10,275 nt of DNA from Planctomycetota bacterium (GCA_022567055.1 JADFHU010000132.1:1-10275), one strand, 5' to 3'. Counted from the first letter of the stretch, positions 1 through 6,921 are shown. Numbers and translations: made by a program. Notes: generated by a model from the letters alone, not told the origin.

Positions 1-502
1 GCTGGTCGAGACGGGTCCCATCTCCAAGACGCAGTTCGACACGGAGGAGTATGATGTGCGTCATATCGTAGGCGGCATGCTGCTGCAAAAACGAGATCAG
101 GTCGGTTGGGAAACGGACGAGCTGACCTACCCAACCAAGCTCAAGCCCACCACGGACCAACTCGAGGACCTACGTGTCGCGTGGCTCGCAGCCAAACACA
201 CCAAGAGCAATACCATCGTCTTGGCCAAAGGCAGAAAGGTCATCGGTGTAGGCGCCGGACAGATGAACCGGCTAGAATCCAGTTTGCTCGCCTGCAAGCA
301 GGCGGGCGACGAAAACGCAGGATCGGTCTTGGCATCTGATGCCTTCTTCCCCTTCCCCGACAACGTGGAAAACGCGGCAAAGGTCGGTATCGCTGCGATC
401 GTGCAACCGGGCGGGTCGAAAAAAGACAAGGAGGTCATCGCGGCTGCAGACGCCGCCGGCATCGCCATGGTCTTCACGGGCAAGCGACACTTCAAGCATT
501 AA
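1..502 (+). CDS. purH: Bifunctional AICAR formyltransferase / IMP cyclohydrolase, C-terminal part (5' truncated by window)
   Basis: The reading frame is open from base 2 with no start in view, leaving 166 C-terminal residues before the TAA. This end belongs to the AICAR transformylase domain, which formylates AICAR with 10-formyl-tetrahydrofolate; the missing N-terminal domain would close the ring to IMP in the last two steps of purine synthesis. Family blocks visible in order are KSNTIVLAK, GAGQMNR, SDAFFPFPD, QPGGS and the closing FTGKRHFKH, which matches the usual PurH C-terminus, so the protein ends at its normal place. The GTG at 56 lies inside the domain and is not a start. The gene converges on metK, with a hairpin between them. 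It is a cytosolic enzyme. The identification is firm; only the 5' end is unknown. Confidence 0.95.
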   Translation, partial: LVETGPISKTQFDTEEYDVRHIVGGMLLQKRDQVGWETDELTYPTKLKPTTDQLEDLRVAWLAAKHTKSNTIVLAKGRKVIGVGAGQMNRLESSLLACKQAGDENAGSVLASDAFFPFPDNVENAAKVGIAAIVQPGGSKKDKEVIAAADAAGIAMVFTGKRHFKH

Positions 503-520
503 GGGACCGGCTCAAGCCAC

Positions 521-547
521 AAAAAAGCCCGGTGGATGCCGGGCTTT
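521..547 (-). terminator. Intrinsic terminator for metK, possibly shared with purH
   Basis: A perfect 9-bp stem, AAAGCCCGG (524-532) with CCGGGCTTT (539-547), closes a 6-base loop. Read on the minus strand the stem is followed by six T residues (A run at 521-526), a classic rho-independent terminator 24 bases after the metK stop. On the plus strand the trailing T run is only three bases, so it would work less well for purH. Confidence 0.85.
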
Positions 548-571
548 CGCTGTTGACCGGTCGGCGTGCAG

Positions 572-1786
572 CTACGTCTTCGGTTTGAGCCCGGCCGCTT
601 TCCGCAACGTGGCGACCTTATCCGTCTTTTCCCAGGTAAACGCTTCCCCTGTGCGACCGAAGTGCCCTCCATGGGCCGTGTCCGAGTAAATGGGACGCAG
701 AAGGTTCAGATGTTTTATCATACCCTGCGGTGTCAGAGGGAAGACTTTCCGTACGATGTCCGCGATTTTGTCTTCACTGATCTTGGCCGTCTGTTCGGTA
801 TCGACCAGGACCGATGTCGGCTCCGCCACACCAATCGCGTAGGAGAGTTGAACCTCACAGGCCTCTGCCAGATCGGCCTCCACGATATTCTTAGCGATGT
901 AGCGTGCCATGTAGCTGGCCGTGCGGTCCACCTTGGAGGGGTCCTTGCCGCTGAACGCGCCGCCTCCGTGACTGCCGCGTCCACCGTAGGTATCCACGAT
1001 AATCTTGCGTCCCGTCAGCCCGCAGTCGCCCTTCGGCCCCCCCACGACAAACCGGCCCGTGGGGTTTACATGAATGATGATTTTCTTGTCTACCAGCCCT
1101 TTGGGTAAGGAGGGCATGATCACCTTCTCCTCGATCTCCTTGCGCAGCTTCCTGAATGAGATGTCTTCCGTATGTTGAGTCGAAATCACCACGGTGTGGA
1201 TACGTTTGGGCTTGTTGTTGTGGTACTCGACGGTCACTTGACTCTTCCCGTCGGGTCTGAGCCACGGCAGCTTTTGGGTCTGCCGCACCTTTTCGAGTCG
1301 CGTCGTCAGGGCATGGGCCAGATGAATGGGCATGGGCATTCTCACAGCCGTTTCTTTCGTGGCATAGCCAAACATCAGTCCCTGATCACCGGCACCCTGC
1401 TCTTTATGAAGACCCTCTCCTTTGGTAACACCCTGAGATATGTCCGGACTTTGACTATCCAATGTCACCATGACGGCACAGTTCTCATGGTCGAATCCAA
1501 TGCTCGGATCCGTGTACCCGATCTTCTTGATGGTCTCACGCACGACGCCGGGAATATCGACATAGGCCTTCGACGTCACCTCTCCCGCGACCACGACCAG
1601 GCCGGTGGTCACCAGTGTCTCACAGGCCACGCGACTCTGGGGATCTTGCTCGAGCATAGCATCCAATATGGCATCCGAGATGCAGTCAGACACCTTGTCA
1701 GGGTGCCCCATGGTAACCGACTCACTCGTGAATAGGTAGGAATCCAAATCACAGTTTGCATTCACTCTGTTTACAATCTTGCCCAT
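572..1786 (-). CDS. metK: S-adenosylmethionine synthetase (methionine adenosyltransferase)
   Basis: This is a 404-residue cytosolic enzyme that makes S-adenosylmethionine from methionine and ATP. The length fits the family plus an N-terminal extension of about 15 residues compared with E. coli MetK as I recall it. Landmarks are FTSESVT then GHPDK (27-31), the first family signature GAGDQG (131-136), TGRKIIVDTYGG, and the second signature GGGAFSGKD (274-282) followed by PSKVDR. The C-terminal HFGR, WEKTDK and AAGLK are also typical. The residue before GHPDK is Met26 where Glu is usual. The ATG at 1786 is preceded by AAGGA (1798-1802 on the plus strand) at a long 11-base spacing; no better in-frame start precedes the first conserved block. 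The gene stands alone, divergent from nadB and convergent with purH. I could not recognise a SAM riboswitch upstream. Confidence 0.97.
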   Translation of the reverse strand: MGKIVNRVNANCDLDSYLFTSESVTMGHPDKVSDCISDAILDAMLEQDPQSRVACETLVTTGLVVVAGEVTSKAYVDIPGVVRETIKKIGYTDPSIGFDHENCAVMVTLDSQSPDISQGVTKGEGLHKEQGAGDQGLMFGYATKETAVRMPMPIHLAHALTTRLEKVRQTQKLPWLRPDGKSQVTVEYHNNKPKRIHTVVISTQHTEDISFRKLRKEIEEKVIMPSLPKGLVDKKIIIHVNPTGRFVVGGPKGDCGLTGRKIIVDTYGGRGSHGGGAFSGKDPSKVDRTASYMARYIAKNIVEADLAEACEVQLSYAIGVAEPTSVLVDTEQTAKISEDKIADIVRKVFPLTPQGMIKHLNLLRPIYSDTAHGGHFGRTGEAFTWEKTDKVATLRKAAGLKPKT

Positions 1787-1800
1787 TGGGTCGTCCGTCC

Positions 1801-1838
1801 TTTTTAGATCAAACTGAATTCCATTTCAGTTTTTAGAT
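1801..1838 (-). promoter_or_regulatory. Dyad flanked by direct repeats just upstream of the metK ribosome binding site
   Basis: An 8-bp inverted repeat, AAACTGAA (1811-1818) and TTCAGTTT (1825-1832), has a 6-base loop. It is flanked on both sides by the same 9-mer TTTTTAGAT (1801-1809 and 1830-1838). On the coding strand of metK the proximal copy overlaps the AAGGA of the ribosome binding site. The layout suggests an operator or a translational control hairpin for metK, but no known family is recognised. Confidence 0.4.
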
Positions 1839-1885
1839 GGTCTGTCGTCGGTTCAAAACACAGAACAGCCTGCGTACGAGGCCGT

Positions 1886-1913
1886 ATCTTAGGTCATCCC
1901 ATCATCAAGTCCA
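1886..1913 (-). promoter_or_regulatory. Candidate metK promoter
   Basis: On the minus strand TGGACT (1908-1913) and TAAGAT (1886-1891) are separated by 16 bases, each matching four of six bases of the sigma70 consensus. A run of seven A residues (plus-strand T run 1915-1921) lies directly upstream, as in an UP element. The predicted transcript would have a leader of roughly 95 bases containing the dyad at 1811-1832. This is a weak match made by eye. No convincing nadB promoter was found in the same gap; TTTACA at 1960-1965 resembles a -35 box but lacks a well-spaced -10. Confidence 0.3.
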
Positions 1914-2023
1914 GTTTTTTTCCAGAAGCCTGAAGCTCCCCCTAGTGGAGATTCCCCACTTTACAGTTTCCAAGCAACGCCCCTCCCGTTAGGATGAACT
2001 CCTTTTAAGGGGCCAGATATCGT

Positions 2024-3676
2024 ATGACAGAGAGTGCAGAGAATCAAGGCACCGATTGCTATAGCCAAGACCATCCGGACTTTCGGCGCTATCTCGTCAA
2101 CATAGATTCGATTTCCACGCATCAGCTCTTCACGGACTGCCTCGTGATCGGCAGCGGCATCGCGGGGCTGCGAGCCGCTCTGGAGGCGGCCGAGCAGTGC
2201 AAGGTGCTGCTGGTGTGTAAGAAGAGACTGTGTGACAGCAATACCTGGAAGGCGCAAGGCGGGATTGCCTCGGTGCTACACGAACTGGACAGTTTCGACG
2301 AACACATCGCCGATACGCTCAAGGCAGGCTGCGACCTGTGTGACCCCGACATTGTGAGCTTGGTGGTTCGTCAGGGCCCCCGTCTGCTGGAGCAACTGAT
2401 GGCGGGCGGCATGGAGTTCGATCGCAAAGGGGGCCAGATTGACATGACGCGTGAGGGAGGACACAGCAAACCCCGCGTAGCCCATGCCCATGGCGACGAA
2501 ACAGGCCGTATCATCGCCCAATCCCTCATTGAGCGCGTCCAAGCGCACAAGAACATCTCTCTGCTGGAAGATTTCTTCGTCATCGACCTCTTGACCGATG
2601 AAGATCAACGCTGTATCGGCGTCGTCGGTTCGGATTCACAACGGCGCAGTGAAATCATCTGGGCGGCCAACACCCTGCTGGCGACGGGCGGTGCGGGACA
2701 GCTCTATCGAGAGACGACCAATCCCGAGGTGGCCACCGGCGACGGACTCGCCATGGCCTACCGCGCAGGCGCCATCCTCCGTGATCTGGAATTCATGCAA
2801 TTCCATCCGACGACGCTCTATATTGCCGGTGCCTCGCGTGCTTTGATCACAGAGACGCTGCGAGGGGAAGGCGCCATACTGGTCGACTCCGAGGGCCGTG
2901 CCTTTATGAAGCAGTATCATGAGGCGGCAGAACTGGCGCCTCGTGACGTGGTCAGCCGGGCGATCTTATCGCAGATGCTCAAGACAGAGTCCACTCATGT
3001 CTACCTGGACATACGACACTTCGACAAGGCACACTTCCAGAAACGCTTTCCCCTGATCAGCGAACTGTGTGAGACCTTTGACATCGACATTCGTGAGGAT
3101 CTGATTCCCGTCCGGCCCAGCGCTCACTACTTGGTCGGTGGCGTCAAGACCAACGAGGCCGGCGAGACCAACCTTCCTCACCTCTTCGCCTGCGGGGAGG
3201 CGGCCTCTACCTGCCTGCACGGGGCCAATCGACTCGGGAGCAATTCCCTGTTGGAAGGACTCGTCTTCGGCATGATCGCCGGACAAACGGCGACGCGTCA
3301 CAAAGTGACCGATCTGGCCGACCTGCGTCACCCCCTCTTGCAATACGCCATCCCCGATTCCGATCGCAGCCGCTTAGACACCGCAGACGTTCGGAATTCG
3401 CTCCGGGCACTCATGTGGCGAAATGTGGGCATCACCCGCAAGGCGAAGCATCTGGAAGAGGCACAGGAGATCATTGGTTTTTGGCAACGTTACGTCATGG
3501 ACAAAGTCTTCGATCAGCCGGAGGGATGGGAGTGTCAGAATATGCTGACCTTGGCGATGCTCATGACCCAGTCTGCACAAAACCGACTGGAGAGTCGTGG
3601 TGTCCATTACCGTTGGGACCATCCCAATCTAAGCGACGCCAATTTTAAACGACACTTTGAGATTACAAAAGCATAG
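2024..3676 (+). CDS. nadB: L-aspartate oxidase
   Basis: This 550-residue FAD enzyme oxidises L-aspartate to iminoaspartate, the first step of the bacterial de novo NAD pathway, supplying quinolinate synthase NadA. The N-terminal dinucleotide fold is LVIGSGIAGLRAA (GSGIAG at 43-48), followed by KAQGGIA (77-82), which contacts FAD. Residues matching the fumarate reductase/NadB active site are H261 in QFHPT, R307 in ELAPRD, H368 in SAHYLVGG and R403 in GANRLGSNSLLEG. The C-terminal helical domain ends with ESRGVHYRWDHP (523-534), typical of NadB and distinguishing it from SdhA/FrdA. AAGGGG (2007-2012) lies 11 bases before the ATG. A leading segment of about 35 residues before the FAD fold ends in a normal-looking way, so the start is plausible. 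nadA and nadC are not adjacent. The next gene converges with a 12-base gap and no terminator between. Confidence 0.96.
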   Translation: MTESAENQGTDCYSQDHPDFRRYLVNIDSISTHQLFTDCLVIGSGIAGLRAALEAAEQCKVLLVCKKRLCDSNTWKAQGGIASVLHELDSFDEHIADTLKAGCDLCDPDIVSLVVRQGPRLLEQLMAGGMEFDRKGGQIDMTREGGHSKPRVAHAHGDETGRIIAQSLIERVQAHKNISLLEDFFVIDLLTDEDQRCIGVVGSDSQRRSEIIWAANTLLATGGAGQLYRETTNPEVATGDGLAMAYRAGAILRDLEFMQFHPTTLYIAGASRALITETLRGEGAILVDSEGRAFMKQYHEAAELAPRDVVSRAILSQMLKTESTHVYLDIRHFDKAHFQKRFPLISELCETFDIDIREDLIPVRPSAHYLVGGVKTNEAGETNLPHLFACGEAASTCLHGANRLGSNSLLEGLVFGMIAGQTATRHKVTDLADLRHPLLQYAIPDSDRSRLDTADVRNSLRALMWRNVGITRKAKHLEEAQEIIGFWQRYVMDKVFDQPEGWECQNMLTLAMLMTQSAQNRLESRGVHYRWDHPNLSDANFKRHFEITKA

Positions 3677-3688
3677 GCTCTGTTCGAG

Positions 3689-4732
3689 TCACGGCAGCCC
3701 CGCGACGATGCGCTCACAGAAATCGAAATACTCGGCTTCAAGACCTTGAGGATCGGGGTGCACGTAGTGCGTGAAGATCTGCTTGCCGACCTGACTGTTC
3801 CATCGGACCGTGCGAGCTCGATTCCGATCGGCAGCGATGCGACGGCACTTTTTGCTGAGTGGCCATGTCCCCAACAGGCCGCCATCGAGCATGGCCCGGT
3901 AGCGGGCTAAATACCGCCCGTTGTCGGCCTCTTGCAGAAAGCGCACGAGGGCATACGATTGGCTGTAGAAGGCCGTCACCGAAGCGTCGCTGTCCAGGGC
4001 CATCACCTCTCCGGGACTCACCGTCAGGAGGTCCACCAAAGGCATGCACTGGCGGTTTTTGACGACACGCTCTAGAGAGTGCAAGCGATAGTGGTTGTCG
4101 CAAGAGTCAAAGGAGAGTTGCCCGTCGAGCGTCGCAGGATTCTCGAATTGCATGGCGATCCCTTCGTCCAGCCAACTGGGCAATCGGTACTTAAAGTGAC
4201 GGCTGGTGAATTGGTGCCACCCTTCGTGCCCAATCGCCGCCAAGGTGCGTTCCGGGCCAATGTCATACACAACGCAAGAGCCATCTAGACAATAGGCGCC
4301 TTCCTGGATCTTGAGAAACAGCCTGGCCTGCCTGCCCGCAAAACGCCTGGTAAAGACCTCCCATTGCGAGCGAGTCGCAAACAGATACAGAGTAGAACGC
4401 GTGTCGGGCAACACCGCCACAGGCAACTGCTCAGTGTAGCTGCGGTGAACGGCCTCCACAAAGCCGGGCAGCTTACTGAGAAAACAGCGGTCCGCCACGG
4501 TCGTCAGAATTCGATAGTGCCGGGTGTTCAGACAGAGGCCGGGACCGAACCGATTGGGCCAGATCTGCACCGATTGCAGGCCCGCCACGTCTTGTGTTCT
4601 CAGGTAATCGGCCAATGCGACAGGGGGGCTGCCAGGGGGAGATTCATGGACCCTCCTCCCCGAGGGTCGGCTGTCGGCACACCCCAGTTGCCAACTCACG
4701 ACGAGCCAGACTAGTGGTATGATTCTTTTCAT
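3689..4732 (-). CDS. Putative secreted gluzincin-type zinc metallopeptidase lipoprotein (DUF1570-like)
   Basis: Taking the ATG at 4732 gives 347 residues; a GTG one codon upstream is also possible. The N-terminus (Lys-Arg, then hydrophobic IIPLVWLVVSWQLG and Cys18) looks like a lipoprotein or Sec signal, although the -3 residue is Gln, not the usual Leu. The core carries HEGWHQF (HExxH at 169-173) and, 14 residues on, WLDEG (187-191), where Glu190 would be the third zinc ligand of the gluzincin type. This spacing and the LPSWLDEGIA phrase resemble the DUF1570/peptidase MA-like proteins common in planctomycetes. Eight further cysteines, including CLDGSC, fit disulfides outside the cytoplasm. 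The ribosome binding site is a run of repeated GAG/GAA triplets (plus 4738-4757). Substrate and role are unknown. The family assignment rests on recognition by eye. Confidence 0.7.
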   Translation of the reverse strand: MKRIIPLVWLVVSWQLGCADSRPSGRRVHESPPGSPPVALADYLRTQDVAGLQSVQIWPNRFGPGLCLNTRHYRILTTVADRCFLSKLPGFVEAVHRSYTEQLPVAVLPDTRSTLYLFATRSQWEVFTRRFAGRQARLFLKIQEGAYCLDGSCVVYDIGPERTLAAIGHEGWHQFTSRHFKYRLPSWLDEGIAMQFENPATLDGQLSFDSCDNHYRLHSLERVVKNRQCMPLVDLLTVSPGEVMALDSDASVTAFYSQSYALVRFLQEADNGRYLARYRAMLDGGLLGTWPLSKKCRRIAADRNRARTVRWNSQVGKQIFTHYVHPDPQGLEAEYFDFCERIVAGLP

Positions 4733-4737
4733 CACAC

Positions 4738-4757
4738 TCCTCCTCCTCTTCTTCTTC
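4738..4757 (-). promoter_or_regulatory. Extended purine-triplet Shine-Dalgarno for the metallopeptidase gene
   Basis: On the minus strand three GAA triplets run into three or four GAG triplets ending a few bases before the start codon. Several overlapping GGAG registers could pair with 16S rRNA, which makes the ATG at 4732 and the GTG at 4735 both reachable. Triplet tracts of this kind can change length by slippage, but that is not shown here. Confidence 0.5.
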
Positions 4758-4781
4758 GGTCGGCCAGGCGTGTGGCATCAC

Positions 4782-4813
4782 CGGACTTGTCCGCCTCTGC
4801 CGGAACGGATCCG
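4782..4813. promoter_or_regulatory. Pair of CGGA-type palindromes in the divergent gap
   Basis: CGGAC-TT-GTCCG (4782-4793) and the perfect 8-mer CGGATCCG (4806-4813) lie close together, about 50 bases before the metallopeptidase start. The two-base centre of the first is too tight for an RNA hairpin, so a DNA operator dyad is more likely than RNA structure. No regulator is identified. Confidence 0.25.
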
Positions 4814-4840
4814 ATGACACAACCCAATCCAATCCTTGGA

Positions 4841-4893
4841 AAAGAGTCCAGTCTTCCTGAGTTCGGGACAAGGCGACTCTTTATGGGAACTCA
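4841..4893 (+). ncRNA. Possible H-type pseudoknot in the gene-free region before the YjbQ gene
   Basis: Bases 4733-5100 hold no convincing gene. Within them AAAGAGTC (4841-4848) is perfectly complementary to GACTCTTT (4875-4882), and TGAGTTC (4858-4864) to GAACTCA (4887-4893). The two helices interleave, which is the topology of an H-type pseudoknot with loops of 9, 10 and 4 bases. A C5/G5 stem (4953-4957 with 4976-4980) and AAGGT/ACCTT (4999-5003 with 5017-5021) follow before a terminator-like hairpin at 5032. This could be a leader or small RNA on the plus strand; the helices have no G-U pairs, so the strand is not settled. It matches no RNA family that I recognise. Confidence 0.3.
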
Positions 4894-5031
4894 ACGGCCT
4901 CTGTCGAATTTGGGGGCGAAAACCGACGCATCGAAAAAAACCAGCCGCCAGGCCCCCTGTCAGCAAAAGCGGTCCGGGGGTGACTCGATAGGAGCGATAA
5001 GGTAGACTCGGCAAAAACCTTGTCAAACGAA

Positions 5032-5064
5032 GACCGGCCAAGAGGCGGTCGGTTTTTTCGTTTT
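5032..5064 (+). terminator. Terminator-like hairpin 36 bases before the YjbQ start
   Basis: GACCG (5032-5036) pairs with CGGTC (5046-5050); an alternative register with a bulged G pairs GACC/GCC with GGC/GGTC around AAGA. GG and then TTTTTT, CG and TTTT follow (5053-5064), so the plus-strand RNA would end in a U-rich run. No gene on the plus strand precedes it, so it is either the end of a small RNA from the upstream region or an attenuator in the leader of the next gene. A second CGGTC at 4970-4974 could pair with the 5' arm instead, as an antiterminator would, but five pairs is weak. Confidence 0.55.
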
Positions 5065-5100
5065 ATTCCCTACAACAGGACACTGAAAGGCAAATTAATC

Positions 5101-5517
5101 ATGAAGAGCTTTCGCAGAGAACTGTGGTTTCAAACGGAAACAAGACGTCAGCTGATCAACATAACGCCCGACGTTCAAGAGTGCCTGGAGGCCAGTGGTG
5201 TGCAGGAGGGATTGCTCTTGTGCAATGCGATGCACATTACCGCCAGTGTGTTCATCAACGATGATGAGTCGGGCCTACACAGTGACTTCGACGTCTGGCT
5301 GGAAAAGCTGGCGCCGGAAAAACCCTACAGCCAATACCAACACAACGGCTATGAAGACAACGCCGATGCCCACTTGAAGCGATCGGTGATGGGCCGCGAG
5401 GTCGTGGTGGCCATCACAGCCGGCAAGCTTGATTTCGGACCCTGGGAACAGATTTTCTATGGAGAGTTTGACGGGAAACGCAACAAGAGGGTTCTGGTCA
5501 AGATCATCGGGGACTAA
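5101..5517 (+). CDS. yjbQ: YjbQ/UPF0047 family protein (secondary thiamine-phosphate synthase-like enzyme)
   Basis: The 138-residue product is full length for the UPF0047 family. These are small cytosolic beta-rich trimers; family members have been linked to a side activity of thiamine-phosphate synthase, while the physiological role is uncertain. Conserved blocks are CNAMHITASVFIND with ESGLHSD (41-62), YQHN with EDNADAHLK (79-93), the glycine turn SVMGREV (95-101), and GKLDFGPWEQIFYGEFDG (108-125), the family signature. H45, H81 and H91 are the likely metal or anion ligands. The ATG at 5101 has GAAAGG (5085-5090) 10 bases before it. A TTG start at 5020 would place the terminator hairpin inside the gene, so it was rejected. 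The stop codon overlaps the frr stop on the other strand. Confidence 0.9.
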   Translation: MKSFRRELWFQTETRRQLINITPDVQECLEASGVQEGLLLCNAMHITASVFINDDESGLHSDFDVWLEKLAPEKPYSQYQHNGYEDNADAHLKRSVMGREVVVAITAGKLDFGPWEQIFYGEFDGKRNKRVLVKIIGD

Positions 5518-6074
5518 TCATGCAAGATCTCATCCGATTTGTGCTTCACCAATTCGTCTACTGTATCGATGAAACCCTTGGTCCCGTCTTCGATCTTCTT
5601 CTTTCCCAGAGTGACGTCATCTTCAGTGATCCGTTTGTCTTTTTCTTCCTTCTCCAGATGCTTGATACTGTCGCGCCGAATGTTGCGAATGCTCACCCTA
5701 GCATGTTCTCCAGTCCGCTTGGCCTGCTGAACCAGTTGCTTTCGTCTCTCCTCGCTCAAGGAGGGCACATTCAGCCGGATAAATTTCCCGTCGATCATCG
5801 GCGCGAGGTTCAAGTCACTGCTCTTGAGGGCCTTCTCTATTCCCTGTAGGGCCCCTCCATCAAAGGGCTTAATCACAATCAGGTCGGCTTGCGGAGTGGC
5901 GACCGAGGCCAGTTGTTTCAGAGGCGTGGACGTCCCATAGTAGTCGACGGCAATACCATCCACAAGCGCCGTGGATGCTCGACCCGTGCGAAATCCCCTT
6001 AGCTCATGCTGAAGGACGCCAACGGCCTTGTCCATCTTAGATTTGCTCTCTGACACAATTGTCTCTACTGACAT
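5514..6074 (-). CDS. frr: Ribosome recycling factor
   Basis: The 186-residue product is the standard RRF length. It splits post-termination ribosomes together with EF-G. Visible are the first helix ending FRTGRAS (28-34), the hinge and domain II region with YYGTSTPL (45-52), LIVIKPFD (65-72), then LNVPSLSEERR (101-111) and RVSIRNIRRD (126-135), both hallmarks of the family, and a basic/acidic coiled-coil end. The ATG at 6074 follows AAGAGGAG with a 5-base gap, the expected MSVETI start. A longer in-frame reading runs into pyrH and lacks family support. It is the last gene of the rpsB-tsf-pyrH-frr cluster, 25 bases after pyrH. The stop (TAG, 5514-5516) overlaps the stop of the opposing yjbQ, and no terminator is seen for the operon at this end. 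Confidence 0.97.
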   Translation of the reverse strand: MSVETIVSESKSKMDKAVGVLQHELRGFRTGRASTALVDGIAVDYYGTSTPLKQLASVATPQADLIVIKPFDGGALQGIEKALKSSDLNLAPMIDGKFIRLNVPSLSEERRKQLVQQAKRTGEHARVSIRNIRRDSIKHLEKEEKDKRITEDDVTLGKKKIEDGTKGFIDTVDELVKHKSDEILHD

Positions 6075-6099
6075 TGGAACTCCTCTTGCTGTCAAGACA

Positions 6100-6822
6100 C
6101 TAGTTATCGCGCACCATCGTTCCCACACGTTCCCCGCGAATCACCCGGGCAATGTTACCCTCTTTGAAAATATTGAGCACCACCAGCGGGACGCCATTCT
6201 CACGGCATAGACTAATGGCCGCATGGTCGATGACCTTCAGGTTTTTTTGCAGGACATCCGCGTAGGACAATTCAGTGAACATCTTGGCATCTGGGTTTTT
6301 TTCCGGATCACTGTCATAAATGCCATCCACCTTGGTGGCCTTGATCAAGAGATCCACATCCAATTCAGATGCCCGCAGTGCCGCGCAGGTGTCCGTCGTA
6401 AAAAAGGGGTTTCCAGTCCCACCCGCCAGAATCACCACGCGTCCCCGCTGAAAATGGTGCAAAGCCCGCCTGCGGATGAATTTCTCGCAGATCGCCGAGA
6501 CCTCGATAGCACTGAGGACACGGGTCGGCTGCCCGAGTTTCTCTAGCGTCTCCTGCAGGGCACAGGCATTGATGATCGTTGCCAGCATGCCCATGTAATC
6601 GGCTGTATTCCTGGGAATGCGGCTCTCCTGCGAGAAGGTGGCGCCCCGCAGGATGTTGCCCGCCCCCACCACCACACACACCTCGGGACCGAGCTGTGCG
6701 ATTTGCAACACGTGCCGGGCAATAGACTCTAAGGCGTCGCCGTCAATGCCGGAGCCGCCCCGCTCACACAGGCTCTCCCCCGAAAGTTTTAACAGAACAC
6801 GCTTGTATTCGCTGGCAGCCAT
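6100..6822 (-). CDS. pyrH: UMP kinase (uridylate kinase)
   Basis: This 240-residue cytosolic enzyme phosphorylates UMP to UDP with ATP. It is the bacterial amino-acid-kinase-fold type, hexameric and usually controlled by GTP and UTP. The phosphate loop is KLSGES (12-17), followed by VVGAGNILRG (51-60), the core YMGMLATIINACALQ (76-90), the substrate loop GGTGNPFFTTDT (134-145) and the ATP-site block KATKVDGIYDSDP (161-173). The length is normal. The ATG at 6822 is preceded by AAGAGGGATCG, a good ribosome binding site. It lies between tsf (99 bases upstream, where nothing notable is seen) and frr (25 bases downstream), the widely conserved order. Confidence 0.97.
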   Translation of the reverse strand: MAASEYKRVLLKLSGESLCERGGSGIDGDALESIARHVLQIAQLGPEVCVVVGAGNILRGATFSQESRIPRNTADYMGMLATIINACALQETLEKLGQPTRVLSAIEVSAICEKFIRRRALHHFQRGRVVILAGGTGNPFFTTDTCAALRASELDVDLLIKATKVDGIYDSDPEKNPDAKMFTELSYADVLQKNLKVIDHAAISLCRENGVPLVVLNIFKEGNIARVIRGERVGTMVRDN

Positions 6823-6921
6823 CGATCCCTCTTAGCCTTGATTCATGCTATAAATCGGGAAGAACCCACGCGCTGGCGACCCTGTCCATCTCCCAGACGT
6901 AGCTCCCATCACACGACCAGA

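Noticed and set aside
1787..2023. SAM riboswitch upstream of metK
   Set aside because: I looked for SAM-I and SAM-II core motifs on the minus strand by eye and recognised none; a covariance-model scan would be decisive.
4772..5005. 77-codon plus-strand frame, and an 87-codon minus-strand frame in the same gap
   Set aside because: No ribosome binding site and no recognisable domain; the region reads better as non-coding structure.
5020..5100. N-terminal extension of the YjbQ protein from TTG at 5020
   Set aside because: It would put the terminator hairpin inside the gene and add 27 residues not found in the family; ATG at 5101 has its own ribosome binding site.
4733..5100. tmRNA, RNase P RNA, SRP RNA or TPP riboswitch in the gap before yjbQ
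   Set aside because: GGGGGTGACTCGATAGG and AGTCC-like stretches recall tmRNA or RNase P motifs, but the required tRNA-like ends, P4 partner strands, SRP tetraloop and THI-box core are not there.
6075..6128. N-terminal extension of ribosome recycling factor into pyrH
   Set aside because: The family starts at the equivalent of MSVETI, and AAGAGGAG sits directly before that ATG.
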